The notes beneath the pieces were generated by a model that was not told the DNA's origin, did no database searches, and saw only the letters and a list, made by a program, of their open reading frames with translations. Of a DNA stretch of 64,000 bases, positions 51,409-61,576 are shown in pieces. The position numbers and the translations under genes are program-made. Numbering within the stretch: position 1 is the first letter of the stretch; every line of letters begins with the position of its first letter. Origin of the DNA: Marinicella litoralis (GTDB taxonomy: Bacteria; Pseudomonadota; Gammaproteobacteria; Xanthomonadales; Marinicellaceae); the NCBI RefSeq assembly GCF_002591915.1, contig NZ_NIHB01000001.1:896781-960780 (forward strand), read 5' to 3'.

Positions 51409-52629
51409 ATGATACAAATAAAAAGTTCACAACAACTCAAACGCCTGCGCCGATTGGCATTGGCTTCACAAGGATTGTTGCAGGCCGAAGCTTTTGGGCG
51501 GGGTTTGTCAGCCGCTCGCCGAGCCATCGAACACATGGGTTATGTTCAGCTGGACACCATCTCAGTGGTGGAACGGGCCCATCATCATGTGCTGCATACC
51601 AGGGTGCCTGGGTTTAAGCCAGGCATGCTTGAACAAATGATGCAGGACAGAGATGTCTTTGAATATTGGTCTCACGCAGCGGCCGTTTTACCGGTTGAAG
51701 ATTTTCGTTTTTCTTTGCCGTATAAACAGGCGATAAAAAGGGGACAAATCCATTGGTATAAAAATCCCGATCAAAAGCTGATGACAGCGTTGTTGGCACG
51801 CATCCGCAGTGATGGCCCGTTGCGATCCAGAGACCTAGAAGTTACCAGTAAGAATAAACCCAAAGGTGCTGGCTGGTGGGATTGGAAACCAGCGAAAAAA
51901 GCGCTTGAACAACTGTACATGCAAGGTGACCTGATGGTCAGTAAGCGCGAAGGTTTTCAAAAATCCTATGACCTCACCGAACGGGTGCTGCCAGCACAAA
52001 TCGATACCCGCATGCCAAGCACAGAGGAATTCGCTGCTCATTTGTTGGATCAGCAGTTGCGCTGTCATGGCTTGGTTTCACTCAAAGGTTTGACTTACTT
52101 GCGTCGCAATGCGGCACTCAGGTTGGCGATGAAAAATCAGCTCAATGAGCGCTTGGCACAGGGTTATCTACAGGCCATCCAGTTACCCAATAATGAGGTG
52201 TACTGGCTCGAATCCGACCGACTTGAAGCGCCCATGCCACGTGTCAGTAAACGCTTGCATATCTTGTCACCGTTTGACAACAGTGTGATTCAGCGCGAAC
52301 GACTCAAAGCCTTGTTCCAATTCGACTACCAAATAGAATGCTATGTGCCCGCGGCCAAACGCCAATATGGTTACTTCAGTTTGCCGCTGCTTTATGGTGA
52401 TGAATTCATTGGTCGCATGGACTGTAAAGCACACCGAAAAGCGCGCCATTTGGTTATCAATTCACTGCATTTCGAAACGCATGACCATGATCCAGAATCA
52501 GTCATCCAAGCCTTGGTCACCGCATTGGTTCGGTTCCGTGATTTTCAGCAATGTGACAGCATGGCCTTAGACAAGGTCAAACCGAAAAACCTGCATTCAG
52601 TTTTACACAAGGCATTACAGCAAGCTTGA
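51409..52629 (+). CDS. YcaQ/AlkX-like winged-helix DNA glycosylase
   Basis: 406 residues from the ATG at 51409. It has the HTH_42 family features: tandem winged helices with ARRAIEHMGYVQLDTISVVER, where QLD is the catalytic signature of the YcaQ group (AlkZ has QxQ), then LFQFDYQIECYVPAAKRQYG in the third winged helix. YcaQ in Escherichia coli opens interstrand crosslinks and removes alkylated bases. Divergent from umuD, and a shared damage response is conceivable; the upstream region has no LexA-like box that I can see. The start lacks a strong Shine-Dalgarno sequence. Confidence 0.85.
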   Translation: MIQIKSSQQLKRLRRLALASQGLLQAEAFGRGLSAARRAIEHMGYVQLDTISVVERAHHHVLHTRVPGFKPGMLEQMMQDRDVFEYWSHAAAVLPVEDFRFSLPYKQAIKRGQIHWYKNPDQKLMTALLARIRSDGPLRSRDLEVTSKNKPKGAGWWDWKPAKKALEQLYMQGDLMVSKREGFQKSYDLTERVLPAQIDTRMPSTEEFAAHLLDQQLRCHGLVSLKGLTYLRRNAALRLAMKNQLNERLAQGYLQAIQLPNNEVYWLESDRLEAPMPRVSKRLHILSPFDNSVIQRERLKALFQFDYQIECYVPAAKRQYGYFSLPLLYGDEFIGRMDCKAHRKARHLVINSLHFETHDHDPESVIQALVTALVRFRDFQQCDSMALDKVKPKNLHSVLHKALQQA

Positions 52630-52630
52630 A

Positions 52631-54097
52631 TCACTGGGTGGATTGATTTGGCGAGATTTTTCGATGGCTTATCAGCCACAAGCCCAAATAAACCAAGCCG
52701 CCATTGATCAATAAAATTTCATAACCAAATTGATAGCCGCCGAGCCAGGCTGAACCATAATTGGCCAATAAATATGACAACACAGGTGCAAGGATGGCAA
52801 TCAACGGAATCCATCGGCCTCTGGGTGTTTTTTGACTGAGCACCCCAAAGGCAAATAGACCCAACAAGGGACCATAGGTGTAACTGGCGGCTTTGAGTAA
52901 GGCATCAATGGCATTGGTTTGCATGTGGTAATAAAACAGCACCACCGTGATGAAAACCAATAAGGAGAAACCCAGGTGAATGATTTGTCTGAGGCGCGGT
53001 TTGTCCTCATCCTGTTTATCTAAAATATCCAAATAAAATGAAGTGGTCAATGAGGTCAAAGCCGAATCGGCACTGGAATAAGCACTGGCCAATAAACCCA
53101 AAACAAACACAATGGCCAATTCCACTGGAAAATGAGTCAATGCCAAGCTAGGAAATAACAAATCTGATTTTTCAGGGAGGGCCAGATTAAAGGCATCGGC
53201 GTAGAGGTACAAGCCTGAGCCGAGTAACAGGAACAAGAAATTCACTGCCACCAAAATCAATACAAAGGAATACATGTTTTTTTGTGATGATTTGAGGTTT
53301 TTACAGGACAGGTTCTTTTGCATCATGTCTTGATCCAAACCGGTCATCACAATCACGATCAGGATGCCGCTGAGGAATTGTTTGTAAAAGTTTTTGCTGT
53401 CAGTCCAACCATCGGCAAAGAACAATATTTGGCTGTACTGGCTGTCAGCCATCAGCTTGATACCGTCCCAAGTGGTGACCCCTAAATGGGCTGCCACGAA
53501 GATCAAAGCACCGGCGGCTGCAATGATCATAAAACTGGTTTGTAGCAGGTCACTCCAAACAATGGTTTTGATTCCGCCCTTAACCGTATAGGCCCAAATC
53601 ATCGCTATCGAAATCAAGGCCGTGAGCCAGAATGACAAGCCAAATTGAGCAAGGATAAAGGTGTGCAGCACCAAAGCCACCAAGTACAGCCGAAAGGCAC
53701 AACCAACCACCCGTGAGAGGATGAAAAAAGCCGATCCGGTTTTGTGTGCATGCCAACCAAAGCGTTCTTTAAGGTAGGTATATATGGTGGTGTAGCCACC
53801 GCGGTAATACAAGGGCAGTAGCACCTGAGCAACAATGGCATAGCCTATGATGTAGCCCAACACCATTTGGAAATAGGAAAACTGTGATCCGGCCACCCAA
53901 CCAGGAATGGAGATAAAAGTCACGCCGGATAAACTGGCACCAATCATGCCGAAGGCCACCACTGGCCAAGGTGATTGGCGGTTACCAATAAAAAATGCTG
54001 AATTAGACGCCCTGCCAGCCGTTAGCCGAGCAATTAACATCAAAAAAGCAAAATACAATCCAGCCACCAGGGCCAAGGTCATCGGTTCAATACGCAT
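52631..54097 (-). CDS. Sodium:solute symporter (SSS family)
   Basis: 488 residues with about 13 membrane helices. Family features: FFIGNRQSPWPVVAFGMIGASLSG near the N-terminus, the Na+-site helix near VKGGIKTIVWSDLLQ, and FVLGLLASAYSSADSALTSLTTSF, which is the typical SSS segment around TM8. It imports a small organic solute (sugar, proline, pantothenate or similar) with Na+; the substrate is undetermined. It is convergent with the glycosylase gene with no room for a terminator between them. Confidence 0.88.
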   Translation of the reverse strand: MRIEPMTLALVAGLYFAFLMLIARLTAGRASNSAFFIGNRQSPWPVVAFGMIGASLSGVTFISIPGWVAGSQFSYFQMVLGYIIGYAIVAQVLLPLYYRGGYTTIYTYLKERFGWHAHKTGSAFFILSRVVGCAFRLYLVALVLHTFILAQFGLSFWLTALISIAMIWAYTVKGGIKTIVWSDLLQTSFMIIAAAGALIFVAAHLGVTTWDGIKLMADSQYSQILFFADGWTDSKNFYKQFLSGILIVIVMTGLDQDMMQKNLSCKNLKSSQKNMYSFVLILVAVNFLFLLLGSGLYLYADAFNLALPEKSDLLFPSLALTHFPVELAIVFVLGLLASAYSSADSALTSLTTSFYLDILDKQDEDKPRLRQIIHLGFSLLVFITVVLFYYHMQTNAIDALLKAASYTYGPLLGLFAFGVLSQKTPRGRWIPLIAILAPVLSYLLANYGSAWLGGYQFGYEILLINGGLVYLGLWLISHRKISPNQSTQ

Positions 54098-54218
54098 ACT
54101 GGCATTGTACTATGAATGTATTTCAACCGAAAATAGTCATGTCTTGTTGGGTTTTGGCCCCAGCAAGCCTAAATTCATTGCGGACCTTTAGGCTTGGCTT
54201 GATTGGTTTGTAGCAAAC

Positions 54219-55232
54219 TCAATACGAATTACCCACGCCCACATCTGAAACTTCAGTCAACGTGCCGGTATAGGTGTTGTCAGTGGCATCATTGTAGTGC
54301 GCATCGGTGTTGAAAAAGATACCAAGGTCATTGTCATACAGTTTGTTGTAATTGAGGTAATTGAGCGTGACATCGTCATTTGAACTGAGTCCAACGCCAA
54401 CCACTATGCCGGTATCAAAGTCGATGGAATGATTTCCAATGAACTGGTTTTTATAACTGGTTTTGGAGCCAGTATCCAGGCACCGGCCACCCGCATCAGC
54501 CAAAATTGAAAGGCCAACCCTGCCGATTCGAAGGGAATTGCTTTTGATGGTGTTGTAGGAAGCGTTGTTCAAGCGCATGGCAGTGGTGCCGCTGTCTAAA
54601 ATTTGATTACTGCTTATTTGATTGCGGTTGCTTTGTATCAAATGAATGCCATAACTTTGACTTTTCAAAATTAAATTGTCCTGAAAAACATGGCGATCAC
54701 TGTCATCTCCACACACCACTATGCCGACGAAGTTTTGATAGAACTCGTTGTTGATCACACTGTTGTTGTTGGCAACCAAACCCGGCACATGATTGGCAAT
54801 CCGAACGCCTTCGGCAGACATTTTAATGAAGTCGTTATTTTTGATCAAAGCATGGCTGCCCGATGAAATGATCACACCATTGCCTGAATCATAAAAAGTG
54901 ATGTCATCGACTTCGAGCACATCACTGCTTGAGGCATTGATGCCGACCCAGAATCCGGTGATGGCACCACCACCTCTGATGGTTACTTTGTCTTGGCTGT
55001 AGACAGAAATACCCACCAAGTCATTGGTGCCTGATAAGGTATGACCATTCATGTCTAAGGTTACATTATTGGCTTGTATTTCAAGCGCATAATAACCACT
55101 GGTACAATGTAAATCTGCGGTCATCACTGTGTTGGTGGTGATGATGTCTCCACAACTGAGGGCATGGCTCTGTTGGCTTAAGCACAACCCCATCAGGCTG
55201 GCTGTAATCAATAAAATTTGATTGAAATTCAT
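54219..55232 (-). CDS. Exported right-handed beta-helix protein (PbH1/NosD-like repeats)
   Basis: 337 residues with signal peptide (cleavage near HA/LS). It shows 22-24-residue repeats such as ALIKNNDFIKMSAEGVRIAN, GIHLIQSNRNQISSNQILD and MRLNNASYNTIKSNSLRIG, the turns of a right-handed parallel beta-helix. Such folds serve as polysaccharide lyases, adhesins or NosD-like maturation factors. The protein has five cysteines and lacks the shared tail. Function unknown. The next gene on the strand starts 172 bp away, so it is probably monocistronic. Confidence 0.78.
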   Translation of the reverse strand: MNFNQILLITASLMGLCLSQQSHALSCGDIITTNTVMTADLHCTSGYYALEIQANNVTLDMNGHTLSGTNDLVGISVYSQDKVTIRGGGAITGFWVGINASSSDVLEVDDITFYDSGNGVIISSGSHALIKNNDFIKMSAEGVRIANHVPGLVANNNSVINNEFYQNFVGIVVCGDDSDRHVFQDNLILKSQSYGIHLIQSNRNQISSNQILDSGTTAMRLNNASYNTIKSNSLRIGRVGLSILADAGGRCLDTGSKTSYKNQFIGNHSIDFDTGIVVGVGLSSNDDVTLNYLNYNKLYDNDLGIFFNTDAHYNDATDNTYTGTLTEVSDVGVGNSY

Positions 55233-55403
55233 AAACGACTCCTTAAATTATCTGTTGGTATTAACAGGATTCGTTAAAGCCAAGTAATTCATGACATGAT
55301 TCAAGCAAATAATTCCCTCAGGAATGAATTTAAATAGGTGTCAGTCAAGACAAGGTTTGGTTTTTAACCAAAGGTCGTTGCTTCAACCAGGCAGCGACAT
55401 CAC

Positions 55404-56654
55404 TCAGTCCAGTCCTTTGAGCATGTCTTCATAGTGTAATTTTACTTGCGCAAAATCGATTTGATTCAAAAATGAAGTATATGCCAAGTAACTCAGCAGA
55501 AATCGCAGGTCTTTGGCCCAGGGTGGTAAATACTTCGGTGTTTGACACAAGCCAATGGCTGACAGGTGGTGTAACACAGGAATGTCCTCAATGTCGAGCT
55601 TGCCACAAAACAACAAGCGCAAACAATCGGTTCGACCGTTGACGACAATGGCACGCAAAAAGTTGTGGACTCGCATCAATCCCTCAAGATACACAATGTC
55701 TTTGGTGAACGGTGCGCCGCCAGTCAGAACCCCACCCCTGAACACCCTGCGGGCATTTTCATAGGCTTGTTCTTGGTTGCCAATGCGGGTCAAAAAGTAT
55801 TGATAGACCTCGAGAAAATCAGCGCCTTCTACAGCCATCTGAATCGCCAAGACCCGATCTGCCAAGCGTTGTAAGCGGTCAATGTCCATGGAGCCGGTGA
55901 TGAATTCAGCAAACACCGCTAAACCTTCTTGGGTTTTGGTGGTCCCTGGGTGACCCGCTTGCAGTATGGGTAAGTCAGTTTGTGCCATGCCATTGAGTGA
56001 AGTGGCTACATGGATGTAGGCCTCGTGGTTGATTAATTGCCGGGTGTCTTTGTCGGTAAAACAGGCATTGCGACGAATCCGAATTTGTTTGGCACTGGCC
56101 AGTGCGTTGGCAGACAATTCATCCACCACCAGGATTTCTGGTGCGTCATCACCAAATATATCCAGCACTGCTTTTTTCATGTCAGCAGCGACCGTTTCGG
56201 CCAGAAAACAAGCCGGCTCAGGTGCGCCCAGGTCGATTTTACAGAATGTACCAATCAGTGAATCGATTTGCTTGGCCAAATCCAATGAGGTGCTTTTTTG
56301 ATCGACCAAGGTATCCAAAGGCGAGCCATACAAGCGACTGGAATAAGTATAAAAAGCATCGGTTCCGCACGCCATCAAAAGGTGTGCTGTGTTCTCAATG
56401 TTGTCAGCGGTGCGTTGAAACCAGTCATTGACCACACATGTACCTTGCATGTGGCGGCGTGCTTCAGTCAGCGCCGCAAAAACGTCAGTGGGGTTAAACG
56501 TTGGGTATTCAACGTGAGGCAATGCTTGGGCTTTTTGCCTGAAAAATTCTTCTTTGACCGACTCAGGCCAACTGATGTGCGCCAGTATCCGAATCGGCTT
56601 GGTGGCTTGATACAGCAAGCTGTTGATTTTAATGATGTTGTTTTTATCAAGCAC
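55404..56654 (-). CDS. QEGLA-motif protein (MATCAP/flavohemoglobin-expression type, DUF1704)
   Basis: 416 residues. The metalloprotease-like site appears as INHEAYIHVATS (HExxxH) followed by TTKTQEGLAVFAEFITG with the third ligand Glu. The family includes eukaryotic tyrosine carboxypeptidases of tubulin; bacterial members are named after an effect on flavohemoglobin expression. Activity in bacteria is not established. No signal peptide, so cytoplasmic. It stands alone, followed on the other side by a long non-coding gap. Confidence 0.82.
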   Translation of the reverse strand: MLDKNNIIKINSLLYQATKPIRILAHISWPESVKEEFFRQKAQALPHVEYPTFNPTDVFAALTEARRHMQGTCVVNDWFQRTADNIENTAHLLMACGTDAFYTYSSRLYGSPLDTLVDQKSTSLDLAKQIDSLIGTFCKIDLGAPEPACFLAETVAADMKKAVLDIFGDDAPEILVVDELSANALASAKQIRIRRNACFTDKDTRQLINHEAYIHVATSLNGMAQTDLPILQAGHPGTTKTQEGLAVFAEFITGSMDIDRLQRLADRVLAIQMAVEGADFLEVYQYFLTRIGNQEQAYENARRVFRGGVLTGGAPFTKDIVYLEGLMRVHNFLRAIVVNGRTDCLRLLFCGKLDIEDIPVLHHLSAIGLCQTPKYLPPWAKDLRFLLSYLAYTSFLNQIDFAQVKLHYEDMLKGLD

Positions 56655-57295
56655 TGATTGTCTCCTTAAAGCTTTTTATGTTGTTCATATTTGGCTGCTT
56701 ATGGTGTGATTGAATCAATCATCATAGGATGACCGATACTTAATCAGCAGGCGTTCAATGAGTCTACTCAATTCACTCAAAGACTGTAAAAGTTGGTAAA
56801 TAGAAACAAATGATTTTAATGATAATATTTAGCATTAAAATCAATCCAATCCAATCAAGATTACAGCACAAAGATGGCTTCATATTGTAATCTATTTTAG
56901 TGACGTTCCTATTCCCAACGATTTTAAACCAATCCACAATCTTAATAATCCAAACAGCACCCTTGCAGATCGTTTTATCACGTATTGTAAGTATGAATTT
57001 GTGGGCATTGTTATGAGAGGTTAAGGTGGCGGTTAACCTGCAAATGTCATTTTTCGGTGATTTTAAGAAAGTCTTCAATTATCGACTTTTGAGCGGATTA
57101 ATGTCCGTTTAAAGAATGAGATTCAAATCCAGACATATAAAACTAATTTAATTTACTTATATTAAATTACATAAAAAATGTTATGAGATTGAATACGCCG
57201 TTCTGTGCTTATATAATCGTCAATTCCCCAGTGGTTTGTCCTCGAAACACATCATTGCTATTCAATAAAAAGACAAGGAAGGTTCAGAAAGTATT
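56655..57295. other. Long AT-rich non-coding gap upstream of the giant gene
   Basis: No convincing gene; a 101-codon minus-strand frame here has no start signal and an AT-rich composition and I do not accept it. It contains a 9-bp inverted repeat taatttaat/attaaatta (57144-57152 and 57161-57169) that could bend or bind a regulator. The last 25 bases before the giant gene hold aaggaaggttcagaaag, giving a ribosome site. Confidence 0.5.
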
Positions 57296-60200
57296 ATGAA
57301 ATTCAATATATTAATCAAAACGCTGCAGTTGTTGTTGGTATCTGCTATTGGAATTCTCAATGCAAACTCAAGCCCATTAACAAACAATGATTTAAAAGAA
57401 ATCACTGCTGATATTGAACTGATTAATCAGTTCAAAGAAGAACAGACCATCGAAAAAAACACCAAGTATTTATATAAAAAGTTTATTAATTACGACATAT
57501 TGTTAACTCAATACAAAACCCTTCATTCCTTCAACATGGAAACGGATGAGTTTAATAACAGAGTTCATCATAAAATTAAATCAGCACTTCATATGATGAA
57601 TAACGATTACCCTGTGCCTGAATTGTCATCATTTTCATACAGGGAATCAAACAGAGGTGGGAGTGGCATCATACGTGGCAAGGTTATTGATGAAAACACT
57701 CAATTACCATTAGAAAATGTCCATATGGCTTTCTATTCTGATGCAGGTACATACGTTTCAAGTACAACTACTGATTTATCAGGAAGGTACATCATGCAAA
57801 ACTTGGCTCCTGGCCGGTATTTAGTTAAGGCAAGTGAAACAAACTATGCTGAGGAGTTTTATAACGGTATTTTGTGCCCACGTGGGCTGGGGTTTGGTTG
57901 TCAGGTCAATGACATTGATGCATTGGATTTACAACCATCTCAAATTATCAGCGATGTTGATTTTAGCTTGGTTAATGGACCTGTCATTACAGGTAGAATA
58001 GTAGACCAAGATACTGGGCTTCCGTTAAGAGCAAGGGTTAATTTATTAACTGATAATGAAATGTTTGATGCATATGTCAACTCTTCATCTTCAGATGGTA
58101 GTTTTGAGCTCGTAGCCAGTGGCTCAGGTGAATACTATATTCAATTTGAAAACAATTTATACATTGATGAGATGTATGATAATGTCTGGTGTGGTCAGCA
58201 ATGTGATTACGATTTGGTTCCAACAGTCACATTATCGAGTAATACAACCACAGATTTAGGTGACATTGGATTAAAAAAACCAGCCTCAATATCAGGGACT
58301 TTATTCGACCAAGATGATAACATGCCAATCTTAAATGGCTATCCGTCTATTCGGCTGTATAACTCAACTGACGAATTTATTGACAATCTCAGTTCTTGGC
58401 AAATCAATGAAGGTTTGTGGGAATTTGAGGGCATTCAGCCTGGTGAATATTACACCATAGCTTCATCTAATGGCTATTTTGCTGAAATGTATTTTAATCA
58501 GGACTGCCCTTCACGCGATATTTCTTCATGTTTTACTTTTACACCGGACCTGATTGTTCATGATGGCGTAGCTGCCGTTAACAATGTCGACATGACATTG
58601 ATAAAAATTCCACCGGCACCAACCTTTATTAACGGTGTTGTTAGGTTGCCCAATGGGGATCCCATAGATAGCGATTCATATGTAAGGCTGCATCGCATTC
58701 TTGATAATGGGACGCCATCTAGTTCATACCATCAATCAAATGTAGATCAAAATGGCAATTATGCTTTCAGTGATGTGGCTGCGGGAAGTTATCTTTTTGT
58801 GGCAAGCACAAGTGACTATCATAACGACGCTTATCCAGGCGTACCCGGTTGTGACATCAGCATATACAATTGTTCGCCTGAATTATTCGGCACACCATTG
58901 GTTATCAGCGAATCAACTCAAACGATTAATTTTGATTTTAACTTGCACCAATACCCTTCGCTTTCAGGTCTGGTAAAGGATAACAACAATGCGACCATTG
59001 GATCTGCTACGGTTACACTTGAGGATATTGATACTGGATACAGATACACTGAACGTACTGACAGTAATGGGGAATACCTGTTCGAACAAGTCCAGCAGGG
59101 TAATTACAAACTTTATGCAAGTTTTGATGGGCATGCATCAGTAGCGTACCAACAAGTGGTTTGTTCAAATTACAATTGTAGCAATCAATCTGGGGCACAA
59201 ACCATTGATATTGAAGTTGGTAATGATTTAATTGGTTATGAATTTTCACTGTCACAATTGCCAACACTTAATGTTGAATTTATATCAGCAGTGAACTCGA
59301 TTCGAGGAGAATTGAAAATTTATGATTCCAACGGAAACAATGTTTACAATCAATATGTTAATGGTTTAAATAAAGAATTCAACATCTATCCTGGATCTTA
59401 TTATTTAGTCTATAAAGAAAATCAATATTCAGACAATAAAAATGTAAATAAAATTTATGGTGGCCCCAATTGTTATGAAACCTGCGACCCACTGTTAGGT
59501 CAATTGGTCACTGTCGGATTGAATCAATCCTATGATTTTATATTTAATTTGGATCAGCACTTTAAGGTGCAGTTTCAGGACAAAAACTTTAGAAATTATT
59601 TCGATATCAAGTTTTATGATTCAAATAATCAACTGGTTTTAAATCGGAGTTCTAGCAGTTCATCAAGTGGCGAGATTTACTTCGATAGCCTTGAAAGCAT
59701 TAAAATTGGAGTTACTAAGCTTGGCTATTATTCATATTATCACGAAAACATACAGTGCCATGGTGAGGCCTGTGGGCTAGATACAGCGACAGTTATCAAC
59801 CCTCAGGTCAATCAATCAATATCTATAGATTTTAGCTTGCAAAGTCTGGCTGACATTTCAGGTATAATGATGGATGAAAGTCAACAGCCGTTAGATGGTA
59901 TTGTAGAATTGTTTAATGCTTCTGGAAACAAGGTTAAATCTTATGCCACCAGCAATGATGGTGTGTTTTCTTTAATTGGAATTTCACCTGGGAATTATTA
60001 TCTCAAAGGTATTAGCTCAGGTCATCAAAGCATGCTTTTTGATGGGGTGACCTGTCTTGAAAATTGTGATGCGACCATTGGAAGCCCAATTGAAGTTTTC
60101 ATAGGCGTTGATATTTCAGATATCGAAATCCGTCTTCCTCGATATGGATCAATAGAAATTAATGCGGCCAGATATGTCAATGGAGATGTTGTGAACAGTG

Positions 60201-61432
60201 TTCGGGTCGAAATGGTTGATGTGAATAATTTGAACCAAAACCACCCAGGAAAAACCATCTATGATGGCAATACACAACCCCTGCTGTTACCACCTGGTAT
60301 GTACCAAATCATTACAGATGATAACGATGTGATCAGAACGGCTTATCCTGATATAGACTGTTCGCAAATCAGTCAACAAGAATGTATCAATCAATCAACA
60401 ATAATTTCCATTGATAATTATGATGAAGTCACATTGACTGATTTTATCATTCATAAAAAAGGAGAAATCAGAGGTGAGGCTTTAGATGAAATAACAAATG
60501 AGCCGGTTATTTATCACAGAATCAATCTTTATGATGATGACTTTCAATTGGTTGATTATGCCAATACAAATTCTAATGGTGAATTTGTTTTTTCTGATTT
60601 AAGTTCTGGAAGTTATTACTTGGAACTGATAAAGGGAAACAGTCACATGGGTGAACTTTTCAATGATGTGAACTGTTATGAAGGCATCGGCGTGAGCTGT
60701 ATGTTTACCGAAGGATTTGCTGTTGATGTAGCCGCTGACACTATCGTGTCGGTTAACTTTTCGCCGACTCAAAAGCCAGAACTCAATATTCATGCAATAA
60801 ATTCTTACAACTTAAGTGGAATCAATACTGATGTTCGTGTTTATTCACACTTGCTTGGAAGCGCGGTTATTTCATCAAACAATAAGACCATTCACAACTT
60901 ACTACTTAGCCCAGGTGAGTATTGGATTATTGCTGAAGCAAGAGATTACAACATCAAAGGTTATCCTGACGTGATATGTGAGTCATTTAACATCAATCAA
61001 TGTGAGAGTGGATTGCTGTCTATTAACCTTGAAATGGGTGATTCAAAGTCCATACAACTTGAACTTGAATTATTGCAAGGAATTAACGGATTTGTCACTG
61101 ATGCTGTGTCTGGAGAGCCAGTTGCCGATGTAATTATTGATGCTTGGAGAAACAATTATCATGATGATCTGACTGTAACGTCACCCAATGGTGGATACTC
61201 CATTCGATTAAATCGTGATCAAGATTATTATTTATCAACTGATTTGCCAACAAGTCTGCCTTATTACAATGAGGTTTATAAAAATAAACATTGTTTTGAT
61301 GGCCCTGCAATTTTGGATTTTTGCTCACCATACTCAGGGTCTCCACTGAGGTTTGATTATTATAATGACCAACCTATAGAGGCTAATTTTGAACTTGATA
61401 TAGATGAAATCTTTTTATCGGATTTTGAGTAA
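57296..61432 (+). CDS. Giant exported protein with about 12 carboxypeptidase-regulatory-like modules
   Basis: 1378 residues. A signal peptide (MKFNILIKTLQLLLVSAIGIL) and a 90-residue helical region are followed by about 12 beta-sandwich modules of roughly 95-110 residues of the CarboxypepD_reg/SdrD-B type. Each starts like ISGLVKDNNNATIGSATV, passes SNGEYLFEQVQQGNYKL and ends in a loop with two cysteines, for example CPRGLGFGC, CGQQC, CPSRDISSC, CDISIYNC, CYETC and CLENC, likely disulfide-closed. Cys pairs occur in every module. It ends DEIFLSDFE, matching the shared tail. Probably a surface or secreted filament; binding partner unknown. AT-rich relative to its neighbours. Confidence 0.82.
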   Translation: MKFNILIKTLQLLLVSAIGILNANSSPLTNNDLKEITADIELINQFKEEQTIEKNTKYLYKKFINYDILLTQYKTLHSFNMETDEFNNRVHHKIKSALHMMNNDYPVPELSSFSYRESNRGGSGIIRGKVIDENTQLPLENVHMAFYSDAGTYVSSTTTDLSGRYIMQNLAPGRYLVKASETNYAEEFYNGILCPRGLGFGCQVNDIDALDLQPSQIISDVDFSLVNGPVITGRIVDQDTGLPLRARVNLLTDNEMFDAYVNSSSSDGSFELVASGSGEYYIQFENNLYIDEMYDNVWCGQQCDYDLVPTVTLSSNTTTDLGDIGLKKPASISGTLFDQDDNMPILNGYPSIRLYNSTDEFIDNLSSWQINEGLWEFEGIQPGEYYTIASSNGYFAEMYFNQDCPSRDISSCFTFTPDLIVHDGVAAVNNVDMTLIKIPPAPTFINGVVRLPNGDPIDSDSYVRLHRILDNGTPSSSYHQSNVDQNGNYAFSDVAAGSYLFVASTSDYHNDAYPGVPGCDISIYNCSPELFGTPLVISESTQTINFDFNLHQYPSLSGLVKDNNNATIGSATVTLEDIDTGYRYTERTDSNGEYLFEQVQQGNYKLYASFDGHASVAYQQVVCSNYNCSNQSGAQTIDIEVGNDLIGYEFSLSQLPTLNVEFISAVNSIRGELKIYDSNGNNVYNQYVNGLNKEFNIYPGSYYLVYKENQYSDNKNVNKIYGGPNCYETCDPLLGQLVTVGLNQSYDFIFNLDQHFKVQFQDKNFRNYFDIKFYDSNNQLVLNRSSSSSSSGEIYFDSLESIKIGVTKLGYYSYYHENIQCHGEACGLDTATVINPQVNQSISIDFSLQSLADISGIMMDESQQPLDGIVELFNASGNKVKSYATSNDGVFSLIGISPGNYYLKGISSGHQSMLFDGVTCLENCDATIGSPIEVFIGVDISDIEIRLPRYGSIEINAARYVNGDVVNSVRVEMVDVNNLNQNHPGKTIYDGNTQPLLLPPGMYQIITDDNDVIRTAYPDIDCSQISQQECINQSTIISIDNYDEVTLTDFIIHKKGEIRGEALDEITNEPVIYHRINLYDDDFQLVDYANTNSNGEFVFSDLSSGSYYLELIKGNSHMGELFNDVNCYEGIGVSCMFTEGFAVDVAADTIVSVNFSPTQKPELNIHAINSYNLSGINTDVRVYSHLLGSAVISSNNKTIHNLLLSPGEYWIIAEARDYNIKGYPDVICESFNINQCESGLLSINLEMGDSKSIQLELELLQGINGFVTDAVSGEPVADVIIDAWRNNYHDDLTVTSPNGGYSIRLNRDQDYYLSTDLPTSLPYYNEVYKNKHCFDGPAILDFCSPYSGSPLRFDYYNDQPIEANFELDIDEIFLSDFE

Positions 61433-61576
61433 AGATTAAAATTTGAACTGGCTGGGTTCAGCCAAATAAGACTGAAGTGGCATTTATAGATACTGTTGTG
61501 TAAGTTATTAGCACCAGGTGATTCAAATAAAAAAAATCGACTGGAAGTGCTAAACTGATATCAACTCAAACATAAA

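Noticed and set aside
56773-57078. A 101-codon minus-strand frame in the gap before the giant gene
   Set aside because: AT-rich composition, no ribosome binding site and no recognisable domain; more likely chance.
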